A stretch of DNA of 60,751 nt from contig CADEDE010000005.1 of NCBI GenBank assembly GCA_902825995.1, positions 1 to 60,751 of the forward strand, given 5' to 3'. Source of the DNA: an uncultured Burkholderiales bacterium (GTDB lineage Bacteria; Pseudomonadota; Gammaproteobacteria; Burkholderiales; Burkholderiaceae_C). The notes under the pieces were generated by a model. It did no database searches. It was given only the letters and a program-made list of their open reading frames with translations, and had not been told where the DNA came from. How positions within the stretch are numbered: the stretch's first letter is position 1; the number at the start of each line of letters is the position of its first letter. The translations under genes and the position numbers were made by a program. This document shows positions 18,849 to 27,988 of this stretch, piece by piece.

Positions 18849-19388
18849 ATGGCCAACAAACAAGCCCTGCGCGAGCTGCAAATACGGTTGGCCGAGCGCA
18901 TGCAGGCCGCCCGCACCCAGCCGCGTGGCCAGTCGTGGCTGGCGGTCGAATGCCGCGGCCACGGCCTGCTGCTGCCGCTCGAGCAGGCCGGCGAAATATT
19001 TGCCCTGGTACCGCTGCTGGCCGTGCCACACACGCAGCCGTGGTTTGCCGGCGTGGCCAATCTGCGCGGCGGCTTGCATGGCGTGGTCGATCTGGCACGC
19101 TTCATCGGCCTGCCGGACATGGTGGCTGCCGACGTCGGTCGCGAGCAGGCGCGGCTGATTGCCCTGGGCGCGCCCCTGGGCCTCAACGCGGCCCTGCTGG
19201 TGGACGGCCTGGCCGGTCTGCGCAGCGGCGATCAATTGCAACCCCATCCGGACCACGGCAACGAGGCCGATCCCGCCCGACCGTCCTTTGCGCCCACCCG
19301 CTGGCGCGACGCCGACGGCCGCAACTGGCAGGCGCTGGACCTCGCGGCCCTGGCGCACGACGTGCGCTTCCTGTCCATCGTTGCCTGA
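18849..19388 (+). CDS. pilI: CheW-like adaptor of the Pil-Chp system
   Basis: 179-residue CheW-domain protein that couples the receptor PilJ to the kinase PilL. Conserved CheW features are VPHTQPWFAGVANLRGGLHGVVDL and the later LNAALLVDGLAGLRS region. The ATG at 18849 is the first sensible start after pilH. A short acidic insert (HPDHGNEADPARPSFAP) precedes the last strand region, where it contacts the kinase. It is soluble and cytoplasmic. Confidence 0.9.
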   Translation: MANKQALRELQIRLAERMQAARTQPRGQSWLAVECRGHGLLLPLEQAGEIFALVPLLAVPHTQPWFAGVANLRGGLHGVVDLARFIGLPDMVAADVGREQARLIALGAPLGLNAALLVDGLAGLRSGDQLQPHPDHGNEADPARPSFAPTRWRDADGRNWQALDLAALAHDVRFLSIVA

Positions 19389-19422
19389 ACCAATCACTGT
19401 CCCGCCTATCGCAGGGGTCAAC

Positions 19423-21762
19423 ATGAGTTTTATCGACAAGTTCACGAACAAGGGTTCCCGGAGTCACCGCAGCAATAAGACGCCGGATGACGAACTGCGT
19501 TCGATCTTCGATGAGGAGGCGCCGCTCAGCGCCGATGAGGCCGCACAGGCGGTTCAATCGTTCGGGGCGCTGACGCAGGATATGAATGCTTCCCCGGTGT
19601 CAACGACCTTGTCGGCCGATTCATCGATCCTGTCCGAGGCCCATCCGTCCGAGACCGCCGGTGAATTTATCGAAACCCGGCTGCCGGGCGCGGACGGCGA
19701 AGCGGGCGCCGGCAGCGGCCTGCCCCTGATCGGCGCGCTGCCGCTGGCGCGGCAACAGCGGATGCTGTTCTTCACGGTCCTGGGCGGCGCGCTGGCACTG
19801 CTGCTCGGCGGCTACCTGGCGATCAGCGCGGCCAACCGCAGTGCCCAACAGGTCGGCGCCGTCGGCCAGGCGATGATGCAGTCGCAGCGGCTGGCCAAGT
19901 CGGTGTCGCAGGCCCTGGTGGGCAGTGCGTCGGCGTTTCCCGAAGTGCGCGAGAGTGCCGAGGTGCTGGCCCGCAACCTGCGTGGCCTGAAGGACGGCAA
20001 TGCCGACATGGCCGCCGCGCCGGCCGTCGCGCAGGAGGCGATCGAACCCCTGCTGGCGATGGTCGATCGCGCCGAGAAGAACGCTGCGGTCGTGGTCGGC
20101 CAGCAAAAGACCCTGACCCAGGTCGGCCAGGCTCTGCGCGCCATCAACCGGCAGTCGTCCGAGTTGCTGGAAACCGCCGAAACGGTGGCCTCACTGAAGC
20201 TGCAGCAGGAGGCCTCGCCTGCTGAAATCTCCGCCGTCGGCCAGTTGGTGATGCTGACCCAGCGCATCGGCAAGAGCGCCAACGAATTCCTGACCACCGA
20301 GGGCGTCAGCCCCGAAGCCGTATTCCTGCTCGGCAAGGATCTGAACACGTTCCGCGAAATCGCCAATGGCCTGCTCAGCGGCAATGCCGGGTTGCGCCTG
20401 ACGGCGACGAAAGACGCCCAAACCCGGGAGCGCCTGACCCAGCTGATCGCGCAGTACGAAAAGACCCGCGGCGACGCCGGCGCGATCCTCGGCAGTCTGC
20501 AGGGCCTGGTCGCGGCACGCGAGGCCCAGGCCGTGGTGGTGGCCGACAGCGAGCCCCTGCGCACCGGCCTCGAAGTCGTGCAGGAGCGCGTATCGAGCGG
20601 CGGTGGGACCGGCCGCTGGGCCCTGGTCGTGCTCGGCGCGCTGGCCCTGCTGGCCGGCGGCTACGGCTTCCTGCGCCTCTTCGTGGCCGACCAGGCGCAG
20701 CGGGCGCGCCAGGCCGAAATCCAGCGTTCGCATGCACAGCGCCAGGAGCAGGAGGCCAAGCGCGTCAACGATGCCAACCAGGCGGCCATTTTGCGCTTGA
20801 TGAACGAGCTGCAAACGGTGGCCGAGGGCGACCTGACCCAGCAGGCCACGGTGACCGAGGACATCACCGGCGCCATTGCCGATTCGGTGAACTACACCGT
20901 GGAAGAGTTGCGCACCCTGGTGGCGCAGGTGCAGGGCACGGTGGGCCGGGTGACCGACACGACGCAGCAGGTCGAGAACACTTCGACCGAGTTGCTGGCG
21001 GCTTCGACCGAGCAGTTGCGCGAGATTCGCGAAACCGGCGAGGCGGTGCTGCAGATGGCCGGCCGCATCAACCAGGTGTCGGCCAAGGCGCAGCAGACCG
21101 CCGAGGTGGCGCGCCGCTCGCTGGCCGCGGCCGAGACCGGCCGCGATGCGGTGCAGAACACCATCGGCGGCATGAACACCATGCGCGACCAGATCCAGGA
21201 GACGGCCAAGCGCATCAAGCGCCTGGGCGAGTCGTCGCAAGAGATCGGCGAAATCACCGAACTGATTTCCGACATTACCGAGCAGACCAACGTGCTGGCC
21301 CTGAATGCCGCGATCCAGGCGGCTTCTGCCGGTGACGCCGGACGCGGCTTCTCGGTGGTGGCCGAAGAAGTGCAGCGCCTGGCCGAGCGCTCGGGCGACG
21401 CCACGCGCCAGATCGCCGCGCTGGTCAAAGCCATTCAGACCGATACCCAGGACGCAGTCGGCGCCATGGAGCGCTCGACCCAGGGCGTGGTCGAGAGCAC
21501 CAAGCTGTCCGACGCGGCCGGCAGCGCACTCGGCGACATCGACCGCGTGACGCGCCAGTTGGCCGAGCTGATCGAACAGATCTCGGGCAACGCACGCGAG
21601 GAAGCGCGCTCGGCCAACGTCGTTGCCGCCAACATCCAGCACATCTTTGCCGTGACCGAGCAGACCGGCGAGGGCACGCGCTCGACCGCGCAGATGGTGC
21701 GCGAACTGTCGCGCACGGCGGAAGAACTCAAGCAATCGGTCGCGCGCTTCAAGATCGCTTGA
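19423..21762 (+). CDS. pilJ: PilJ methyl-accepting chemoreceptor, twitching motility
   Basis: 779-residue inner-membrane receptor. An unusual ~100-residue N-terminal cytoplasmic stretch, rich in Ser, Asp and Glu, precedes the first membrane helix (LFFTVLGGALALLLGGYLAIS, near 112-132). A periplasmic helical domain with two PilJ-type repeats follows, then a second helix (ALVVLGALALLAGGYGFL, near 400), a HAMP region and the signalling tip DAGRGFSVVAEEVQRLAERS near residue 640. The ATG at 19423 is 34 bases after pilI. It is expected to sense pilus retraction or surface contact and feed PilI and PilL. Confidence 0.94.
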   Translation: MSFIDKFTNKGSRSHRSNKTPDDELRSIFDEEAPLSADEAAQAVQSFGALTQDMNASPVSTTLSADSSILSEAHPSETAGEFIETRLPGADGEAGAGSGLPLIGALPLARQQRMLFFTVLGGALALLLGGYLAISAANRSAQQVGAVGQAMMQSQRLAKSVSQALVGSASAFPEVRESAEVLARNLRGLKDGNADMAAAPAVAQEAIEPLLAMVDRAEKNAAVVVGQQKTLTQVGQALRAINRQSSELLETAETVASLKLQQEASPAEISAVGQLVMLTQRIGKSANEFLTTEGVSPEAVFLLGKDLNTFREIANGLLSGNAGLRLTATKDAQTRERLTQLIAQYEKTRGDAGAILGSLQGLVAAREAQAVVVADSEPLRTGLEVVQERVSSGGGTGRWALVVLGALALLAGGYGFLRLFVADQAQRARQAEIQRSHAQRQEQEAKRVNDANQAAILRLMNELQTVAEGDLTQQATVTEDITGAIADSVNYTVEELRTLVAQVQGTVGRVTDTTQQVENTSTELLAASTEQLREIRETGEAVLQMAGRINQVSAKAQQTAEVARRSLAAAETGRDAVQNTIGGMNTMRDQIQETAKRIKRLGESSQEIGEITELISDITEQTNVLALNAAIQAASAGDAGRGFSVVAEEVQRLAERSGDATRQIAALVKAIQTDTQDAVGAMERSTQGVVESTKLSDAAGSALGDIDRVTRQLAELIEQISGNAREEARSANVVAANIQHIFAVTEQTGEGTRSTAQMVRELSRTAEELKQSVARFKIA

Positions 21763-21799
21763 TGATGCGCCCCAGGACACCTGATCGAGACTGACGCCC

Positions 21800-24700
21800 A
21801 TGGACGCGCCGCACGACACCGAGACGATCGACGACCTGAGCGCTTTGGCCTGGGTGCAGGACGAACTGCGGCGCTCGCTCGAGGCCGCGCACAAGGCCAT
21901 GCGGCGCTACCTGAAGGAAGCCGAGGCCCTGGCCGGTTCGGACGTCGATGCCGTCGATCCTGGTGTGTTGCGCAGCGCGCGGGCGCAACTGCACCAGGGC
22001 GTCGGTGCGCTCGAACTGGTGGGCCTGCCGGTCGCGGCGCAACTGTTGCGCGCCAGCGAAGCCGCGTTGCACAAGCTGAGCGGCCGACCGGTGACGCTCA
22101 ACGCCGCCGCTGCCGAAACCATCGAGCAGGCCTCGTTTGCATTGCTCGACTACCTGGCGCGGCTGCTGGTCGACAAGCCGGTGTCGCCGGTGGCGATGTT
22201 CCCGCAGTACCGCGCGGTGCAAGAACTGGCCGGCGCCGACCGCATCCATCCGGCCGATCTGTGGCTGCACGATTGGCAATGGCACGAGATCGCCATCGAT
22301 CCCGGCGCGACACCGCGGGTCGCCGACGCCGAGCTGCGCAGCGAGGTCGAAACCCAGACCCTGGCCTTGATGCGCCAGACCGACGGTCCCGCTGCGGCCA
22401 CGCTGAGCGATCTGTTCGCCGGTTTGGCTGCGGGTGCGCGAGCCGTCGAGGGTCGCGGCGCCAAACGCTGGCTGGCCACCTCGTGGCAGTTGGCCAGCGC
22501 CTTCTTCGAAGCCCAGGCGCAGAGCCTGCTGCGCCTGGACGTTTATAGCAAGCGAATTGCTTCGCGCTTGCTGGCGCAGTTGCGCATGAGCGAGCGCGGC
22601 GACGCGGCGCAGGCCGGCGAGGCCTCGCAGCGCCTGGCCCAGGATCTGCTCTTCTTTTGTGCCCAGGCCGCTTCGCCCGGCGACGGTCGCCGCGCTCCGC
22701 GCCTGGCCGCCGTGCGCCTGGCCTGGAACCTGGCGCGCCGCGCGCCGGTGGATTACCTGGCCACCCAGCTCGGTCGCTTCGACCCGGCCGTGATCGTGCA
22801 GGCGAGGAAGCGTGTGGCCGCGGCCAAGGAAGGCTGGTCCGCGGTGGCCGGTGGCGAATTGCACCGCCTTTCGACACTCAATGAGCAGTTCCAGCTGGTC
22901 GGCGAGTCGCTGAAGAAACTCTACCCGGCAGGCGAGAAATTGGCGCAGGCGCTCAGCAGCGTGGCCGCGCAGGCCGTGGCGGCCGGCGCGCCGCCGCCGC
23001 CCGCTGTGGCCATGGAAGTCGCCACGGCGCTGCTGTACCTCGAGGCCTCGCTCGAAGATGCCGAATTCGACCACCCGTCGCAAGCCGACCACGTCCGCCG
23101 CCTGGCCCAGCGCGTGGCCAGCGTGCAGGGGGGCGCCGTGCCCGCCGCGCTCGAAGCCTGGATGGAGGAGTTGTACCGCCGCGTCTCCGATCGGCAGACG
23201 ATGGGCAGCGTGGTGCAGGAGCTGCGCGGCGCCCTGACCGAATCCGAAAAGGCCATCGACGCGTTTTTCCGCCAGCCGGCCGCGCGCGAACAACTGCACC
23301 CGGTGCCGGGCCAGTTGAATGCGATGCGTGGCGTGTTCTCGGTGCTGGGTCTGGAGCATGCCTCGCATGCGGTGGTGCGCATGCGTGACGACGTTGAAGC
23401 GCTCGCGACCACCACTGCGACGGCCACCGACAGCCCCGACGCGGTGGCCGTCGAACGCCTGGCCAGCAATCTCGGCGCGCTGGGCTTCCTGATCGATATG
23501 CTCAGCGTGCAACCGGCGATGGCCAAATCGCTGTTCACCTACGACCCGACGAGCGGCCTGCTGCGCTCGGTCGTCGGCGGTGGCCGGCGCCGCACCTCCG
23601 ACTTTGGTGCGCTCAACGAGCCGCCACCGTCGGCGGCGATCCCGGTCGAGCCGCGGCTGATCGAGCAGGCGCAGTCGCTGGCGATGGCCGCGGCCCACCC
23701 CGAGGTACCGCTGGCCACGGTGTCGCGCGAGCTCGAGCGCTTGTCGCAGGAAGCGATGGTCGCCGACCAGCCGGTGCTGGCCGAGACCATGCATGCGGTC
23801 AAGACGGCCTTCGCCGATGCGCGCAGCGACAGCGAGCGCCAGGAAGTGCGCGAAGAACTGGCGCACGCCATGGCCGACTTCGTACAGACCTCGTCGGAGG
23901 CCGCGGCGCTCGATGCGCCGCTCATGCGCCCGCTGTCGATGCGGCCGGCCACGCCGACGCCGACGCCGGCCGGCAAGACCGGCCTCGAAGAAGACGACGA
24001 GATGCGCGAGATCTTCCTCGAGGAAGCGCGCGAAGTCATCGGCAACGCCGAGCAGGCCCTGGCCGCGCTGGTCTCGGCCGCCGATGACCTGGGCGAGATG
24101 ACCGGCGTGCGCCGCGCCTTCCACACCTTGAAGGGCAGTTCGCGCATGGTTGGCCTGGTGGCCTTCGGCGAAGCCGCCTGGTCCTGCGAGCAGCTCTACA
24201 ACCGGCGCCTGGCCGACGGCCAGCCGGCCGACGCCGAACTGATCGCGCTGAGTACCGATGTGCTGGCCTACCTGGGCGACTGGGTCGAGGCCATCGGTGG
24301 GCGCCGCGACGGCGGCCACAGCGCCCTCGACGTCCAGGGCGCCGTCGAGGCCTTCGGCATCGACGGCCGGCACGCCGCGCTGGCCCTGCCCGGCGCGCCG
24401 ATGCACCTGCAGGAACGCACGCTGCCGGACGGCGTTGCGCCATTGGCGGCGAGCGCAGCCACCGCCACGGCGAATACGATGCCGCAGGTCACGGCACCGA
24501 TTCCGCTGCTCGACCTGTGGCCCGACCTGCCGGACGCCGAAGCCCTCGAGCTGCGTCCGGCGGCCTCGGCCGTCCAGTCGATCGACCAGCTGCTCGGCGT
24601 CGACGAGGAAGTGGTTTTCGAGCTCGACCTGGGCGAGGCCGCTACCCTGCCGGTGGCTGGCAAACAGGCCCTGCAGGCGCTGGCCGCGCCGGAGCGCGAA

Positions 24701-27700
24701 GCCGATGCGCCGAGCCCCGATGCGGTCTCGTCGATGATGTCGCTCGACATCGCCGCACCGCCGGAGGAATCGGTCACGCCGCGCGGCCCGCTCACGCTGA
24801 CCCTGCCCGAGCCCGTGGCCGCAGCGCCAGCGCAGGTGCAGATCGAGCCCGAGCCCGAGCCCTACAAGATGGTCGGCCCGCTGCGCGTGGGCATTCCGCT
24901 GTTCAACATCTTCCTCAACGAGGCTGACGAACAATCGCGCCGTCTGTGCATCGAGCTGGCCGAATGGACCCACGAGCTGCATCGTCCGGTCGGCGACAGC
25001 GCCGTGGCCCTGGCGCATTCGCTGGCCGGCAACTCGGCCACCGTCGGCTTTGCCGACCTGTCGCACCTGGCGCGCCTGCTCGAACACGCGCTGGCGCGCT
25101 CGCAGGCCTTGCGCGAGGGCGATCCGACCGAGGCCGCGCTGTTCAATGATGCCGCCGACGAAATCCGCCGCCTGCTGCATCAATTTGCGGCCGGCTTCCT
25201 GAAGGCGCCGCCGGCCGAGCTGGTCGCCCGCCTGATCGACCATGAGCGCCACAGCGCCGAGCGCCTGGACGCCCAGGCGCTGCAGCCTGAAGCGCAAGAC
25301 AGCAGCGCCGAGGTGCATGCGCTGATGTTCGAGGCCGAGGTGGTGGGGTCACCGGGCGTCGCGCCGGACAGCGCCGGCGCGCCGCTGCCGCTCGGCCAGA
25401 CACAATTCCATGCCTTGACCGACCTGGCGCCGCTGGCCGACGCGCGACGCATTGCGGCGCCGCAGGCGGATGACGACGACGAGATCGACGCCATCGATGC
25501 GATCGACCAGGAACTGTTCCCGATTTTCGAGGAGGAAGCGGCCGAGTTGTTGCCGCAACTGGCGGCGCGCATGCGCGACTGGGCCGAGCGGCCCGGCGAC
25601 GCGGCCGGGCCTGCGGCCTGCATGCGCAGCTTGCACACCCTCAAGGGCGGGGCCCGACTGGCCGGCGCGATGCGTCTGGGCGAGCGTGCGCACCGCCTCG
25701 AAACCGCGATCGAGCGCCTGGCAGCACAGGAGCTCGTGAGCCGTGCCGAGGTCGAGGCCTTGTTCGCCAACGTCGATGCCCTCGGCAGCACTTTCGAAGC
25801 CCTGTGTGGCTGCGGGGCACTGGCGGCGCCGGTCGCCGAAGTGGCCGCGCCAGCGGCGCCTGCGCAGCCCGCCGTCAGCGTCGTGGCAGCGCCGGCGCCG
25901 TCTGTGCCGAAAGCGGCCGCCGTGGCGCTGCCGACGTCGGCGACGAAACCGGACCGCCTGGCAGCGATCGACTGGCAGCGCTTTGCCGCCGGCATGCCCT
26001 CGGCCACCGTGCTGGCCGAATTTGCGGCCGAGCGCCGCAGCGAGGTGCGTGCGAGCAGCGGCACGGTGCGGGTGCAGGCGCCCTTGCTCGACCGCCTGGT
26101 CAACCATGCCGGCGAAGTCAGCATCGCGCATTCGCGTATCGAAGGCGAAGTGGCCCAGATGAAGGGCTCGCTCGCCGAGCTGGCCGAGAACCTGGAGCGC
26201 TTGCGCCACCAGTTGCGCGAGATCGAACTGCAGGCCGAGACCCAGATCGGATCGCGCCTCGAAGCGGCCAAGGCCGAAGGCCAAACCTTCGACCCGCTCG
26301 AGATGGACCGCTTCACGCGCTTCCAGGAACTCACGCGCATGATGGCCGAGTCGGTCAGCGACGTGGCCACCGTGCAGCGCAGCCTGCAGCGCACCGTGCA
26401 GTCGGCCGAAGACGGGTTGGCCGCGCAGGCGCGCCTGACGCGCGACCTGCAGGACGACCTCCTGCGCACGCGCATGGTCGAGTTCGAGAGCCTGTCCGAC
26501 CGCCTGTACCGGGTGGTGCGCCAGGCCGCGAAGGAATTGCACAAACAGGTCCGGCTGGATCTCGTCGGCGGCTCGATCGAAGTCGATCGCGGCGTGCTCG
26601 AGCGCATGGGCGGGGCCTTCGAGCACCTGCTGCGCAACTGCGTCGCGCACGGCATCGAATTGCCCACCATGCGCCAGGCCGCCGGCAAGGACGCGGCCGG
26701 CCAGATCACCGTCGCGGTGGCCCACGAAGGCAATCAAGTGGCGGTGGAATTCCGCGACGACGGCGCTGGCCTGGACCTGGCACGCATCCGCGAACGCGGC
26801 GTGGCGCTGGGCCTGATCGGGGCCGACGCGCCGGCCAGCGACGGCGAACTGGCGCAGTTGATTTTCACGCCCGGCTTCTCGACCGCCGATGCGGTCACCG
26901 AACTCGCCGGCCGCGGCATCGGCATGGACGTGGTGCGCGCGGAAGTCAACGCGTTGGGGGGGCGCATCGAAACCGCGTCGGCGCTCGGCCAGGGCACGAG
27001 TTTTCGCCTGCTGCTGCCACTGACCACCGCGGTGACGCAGGTGGTGATGCTGCGCGCGGGTGCGCTCAGCGTGGCCGTGCCGGCCACCCTGATCGAGACC
27101 GTGCAGCGGGCCACGCCGGCCGAAGTGGCCGAGGCTTGTGGCAGCGGCAGCTATATCCTGGGCGACAAGGTGCTGCCTTTCTTCTGGCTGGGCGCGTTGC
27201 TGCAGGCCGGCGGGCGCAGCCAGGAGGCCGCAACCCGTTCGCTGCAGGTGGTGGTGGTCAAGAGCGCGCAGCAACGCCTGGCTCTGCACGTCGATGAAGT
27301 CCTGGGCAACCAGGAAGTGGTGGTCAAGAACCTGGGTGCGCAACTGGCGCGCGTGCCCGGCCTGGCGGGCGTCACCTTGCTGGCGTCGGGCGCGCCGACG
27401 CTGATCTACAACCCGGTGGCCCTGGCCACGCTGTACGGCGAACAGGCCCGCGCGGCGACGCGCGACAGCAGCGGCTTGCCGCAGCAGCCTGGCAGCGCCG
27501 TACCGATCCGCGAAGCGCCGCTGGTGCTGGTGGTCGATGATTCGCTGACCGTGCGCCGTGTCACACAGCGTCTGCTGGTGCGCGAGGGTTACCGCGTCGT
27601 GCTGGCCAAGGACGGCCTCGACGCGATCGAGAAGCTCGCCGAGGAGAAACCGGCCATCGTGTTGTCGGACATCGAGATGCCGCGCATGGACGGTTTCGAC

Positions 27701-27895
27701 CTGGTGCGCAACATGCGTGCCGACGCGCGCCTGCGCGACCTGCCGGTGATCATGATCACCTCGCGCATTGCGCAAAAGCACCGCGACCACGCCGCCGAGC
27801 TCGGCGTCGATCATTACCTCGGCAAGCCCTACGCAGAAGAGGACTTGCTGTCGCTGGTGGCGCGCTACACCGCGGCAGCGGCGAGCATGCACTGA
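21800..27895 (+). CDS. pilL: ChpA/PilL hybrid CheA-type histidine kinase
   Basis: 2031-residue kinase of the Pil-Chp system. An N-terminal FimL-like helical region has degenerate Hpt-type repeats. Three histidine phosphotransfer motifs are visible: H775 (FHTLKGSSRM), H1073 (AHSLAGNSATVGF) and H1279 (LHTLKGGARLAG), separated by Ala/Pro/Glu-rich linkers. Then come the dimerisation helices (about 1430-1520), an ATPase domain (HLLRNCVAHGIE, DDGAGLD, GRGIGMDVVRAEV), a CheW-like domain (about 1740-1890) and a C-terminal receiver with acceptor D1957 (LSDIEMPRMDG). It should phosphorylate PilG and PilH. It follows pilJ by 37 bases. Pseudomonas ChpA is longer with more Hpt domains. Confidence 0.95.
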   Translation: MDAPHDTETIDDLSALAWVQDELRRSLEAAHKAMRRYLKEAEALAGSDVDAVDPGVLRSARAQLHQGVGALELVGLPVAAQLLRASEAALHKLSGRPVTLNAAAAETIEQASFALLDYLARLLVDKPVSPVAMFPQYRAVQELAGADRIHPADLWLHDWQWHEIAIDPGATPRVADAELRSEVETQTLALMRQTDGPAAATLSDLFAGLAAGARAVEGRGAKRWLATSWQLASAFFEAQAQSLLRLDVYSKRIASRLLAQLRMSERGDAAQAGEASQRLAQDLLFFCAQAASPGDGRRAPRLAAVRLAWNLARRAPVDYLATQLGRFDPAVIVQARKRVAAAKEGWSAVAGGELHRLSTLNEQFQLVGESLKKLYPAGEKLAQALSSVAAQAVAAGAPPPPAVAMEVATALLYLEASLEDAEFDHPSQADHVRRLAQRVASVQGGAVPAALEAWMEELYRRVSDRQTMGSVVQELRGALTESEKAIDAFFRQPAAREQLHPVPGQLNAMRGVFSVLGLEHASHAVVRMRDDVEALATTTATATDSPDAVAVERLASNLGALGFLIDMLSVQPAMAKSLFTYDPTSGLLRSVVGGGRRRTSDFGALNEPPPSAAIPVEPRLIEQAQSLAMAAAHPEVPLATVSRELERLSQEAMVADQPVLAETMHAVKTAFADARSDSERQEVREELAHAMADFVQTSSEAAALDAPLMRPLSMRPATPTPTPAGKTGLEEDDEMREIFLEEAREVIGNAEQALAALVSAADDLGEMTGVRRAFHTLKGSSRMVGLVAFGEAAWSCEQLYNRRLADGQPADAELIALSTDVLAYLGDWVEAIGGRRDGGHSALDVQGAVEAFGIDGRHAALALPGAPMHLQERTLPDGVAPLAASAATATANTMPQVTAPIPLLDLWPDLPDAEALELRPAASAVQSIDQLLGVDEEVVFELDLGEAATLPVAGKQALQALAAPEREADAPSPDAVSSMMSLDIAAPPEESVTPRGPLTLTLPEPVAAAPAQVQIEPEPEPYKMVGPLRVGIPLFNIFLNEADEQSRRLCIELAEWTHELHRPVGDSAVALAHSLAGNSATVGFADLSHLARLLEHALARSQALREGDPTEAALFNDAADEIRRLLHQFAAGFLKAPPAELVARLIDHERHSAERLDAQALQPEAQDSSAEVHALMFEAEVVGSPGVAPDSAGAPLPLGQTQFHALTDLAPLADARRIAAPQADDDDEIDAIDAIDQELFPIFEEEAAELLPQLAARMRDWAERPGDAAGPAACMRSLHTLKGGARLAGAMRLGERAHRLETAIERLAAQELVSRAEVEALFANVDALGSTFEALCGCGALAAPVAEVAAPAAPAQPAVSVVAAPAPSVPKAAAVALPTSATKPDRLAAIDWQRFAAGMPSATVLAEFAAERRSEVRASSGTVRVQAPLLDRLVNHAGEVSIAHSRIEGEVAQMKGSLAELAENLERLRHQLREIELQAETQIGSRLEAAKAEGQTFDPLEMDRFTRFQELTRMMAESVSDVATVQRSLQRTVQSAEDGLAAQARLTRDLQDDLLRTRMVEFESLSDRLYRVVRQAAKELHKQVRLDLVGGSIEVDRGVLERMGGAFEHLLRNCVAHGIELPTMRQAAGKDAAGQITVAVAHEGNQVAVEFRDDGAGLDLARIRERGVALGLIGADAPASDGELAQLIFTPGFSTADAVTELAGRGIGMDVVRAEVNALGGRIETASALGQGTSFRLLLPLTTAVTQVVMLRAGALSVAVPATLIETVQRATPAEVAEACGSGSYILGDKVLPFFWLGALLQAGGRSQEAATRSLQVVVVKSAQQRLALHVDEVLGNQEVVVKNLGAQLARVPGLAGVTLLASGAPTLIYNPVALATLYGEQARAATRDSSGLPQQPGSAVPIREAPLVLVVDDSLTVRRVTQRLLVREGYRVVLAKDGLDAIEKLAEEKPAIVLSDIEMPRMDGFDLVRNMRADARLRDLPVIMITSRIAQKHRDHAAELGVDHYLGKPYAEEDLLSLVARYTAAAASMH

Positions 27896-27988
27896 CGCGG
27901 GCGCCGCCCGTCGGGGCCCGGCTTGCGCCGGTGCCCGGCGCGGCACAGCCATAATCGGGCATTGCTTTTTCGCCAAAGGTTCCTCTGC

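Noticed and set aside
21749-25318. Long minus-strand open frame opposite the 5' half of pilL
   Set aside because: Same reasons: composition of a GC shadow, no domains, and it overlaps an unquestionable gene.
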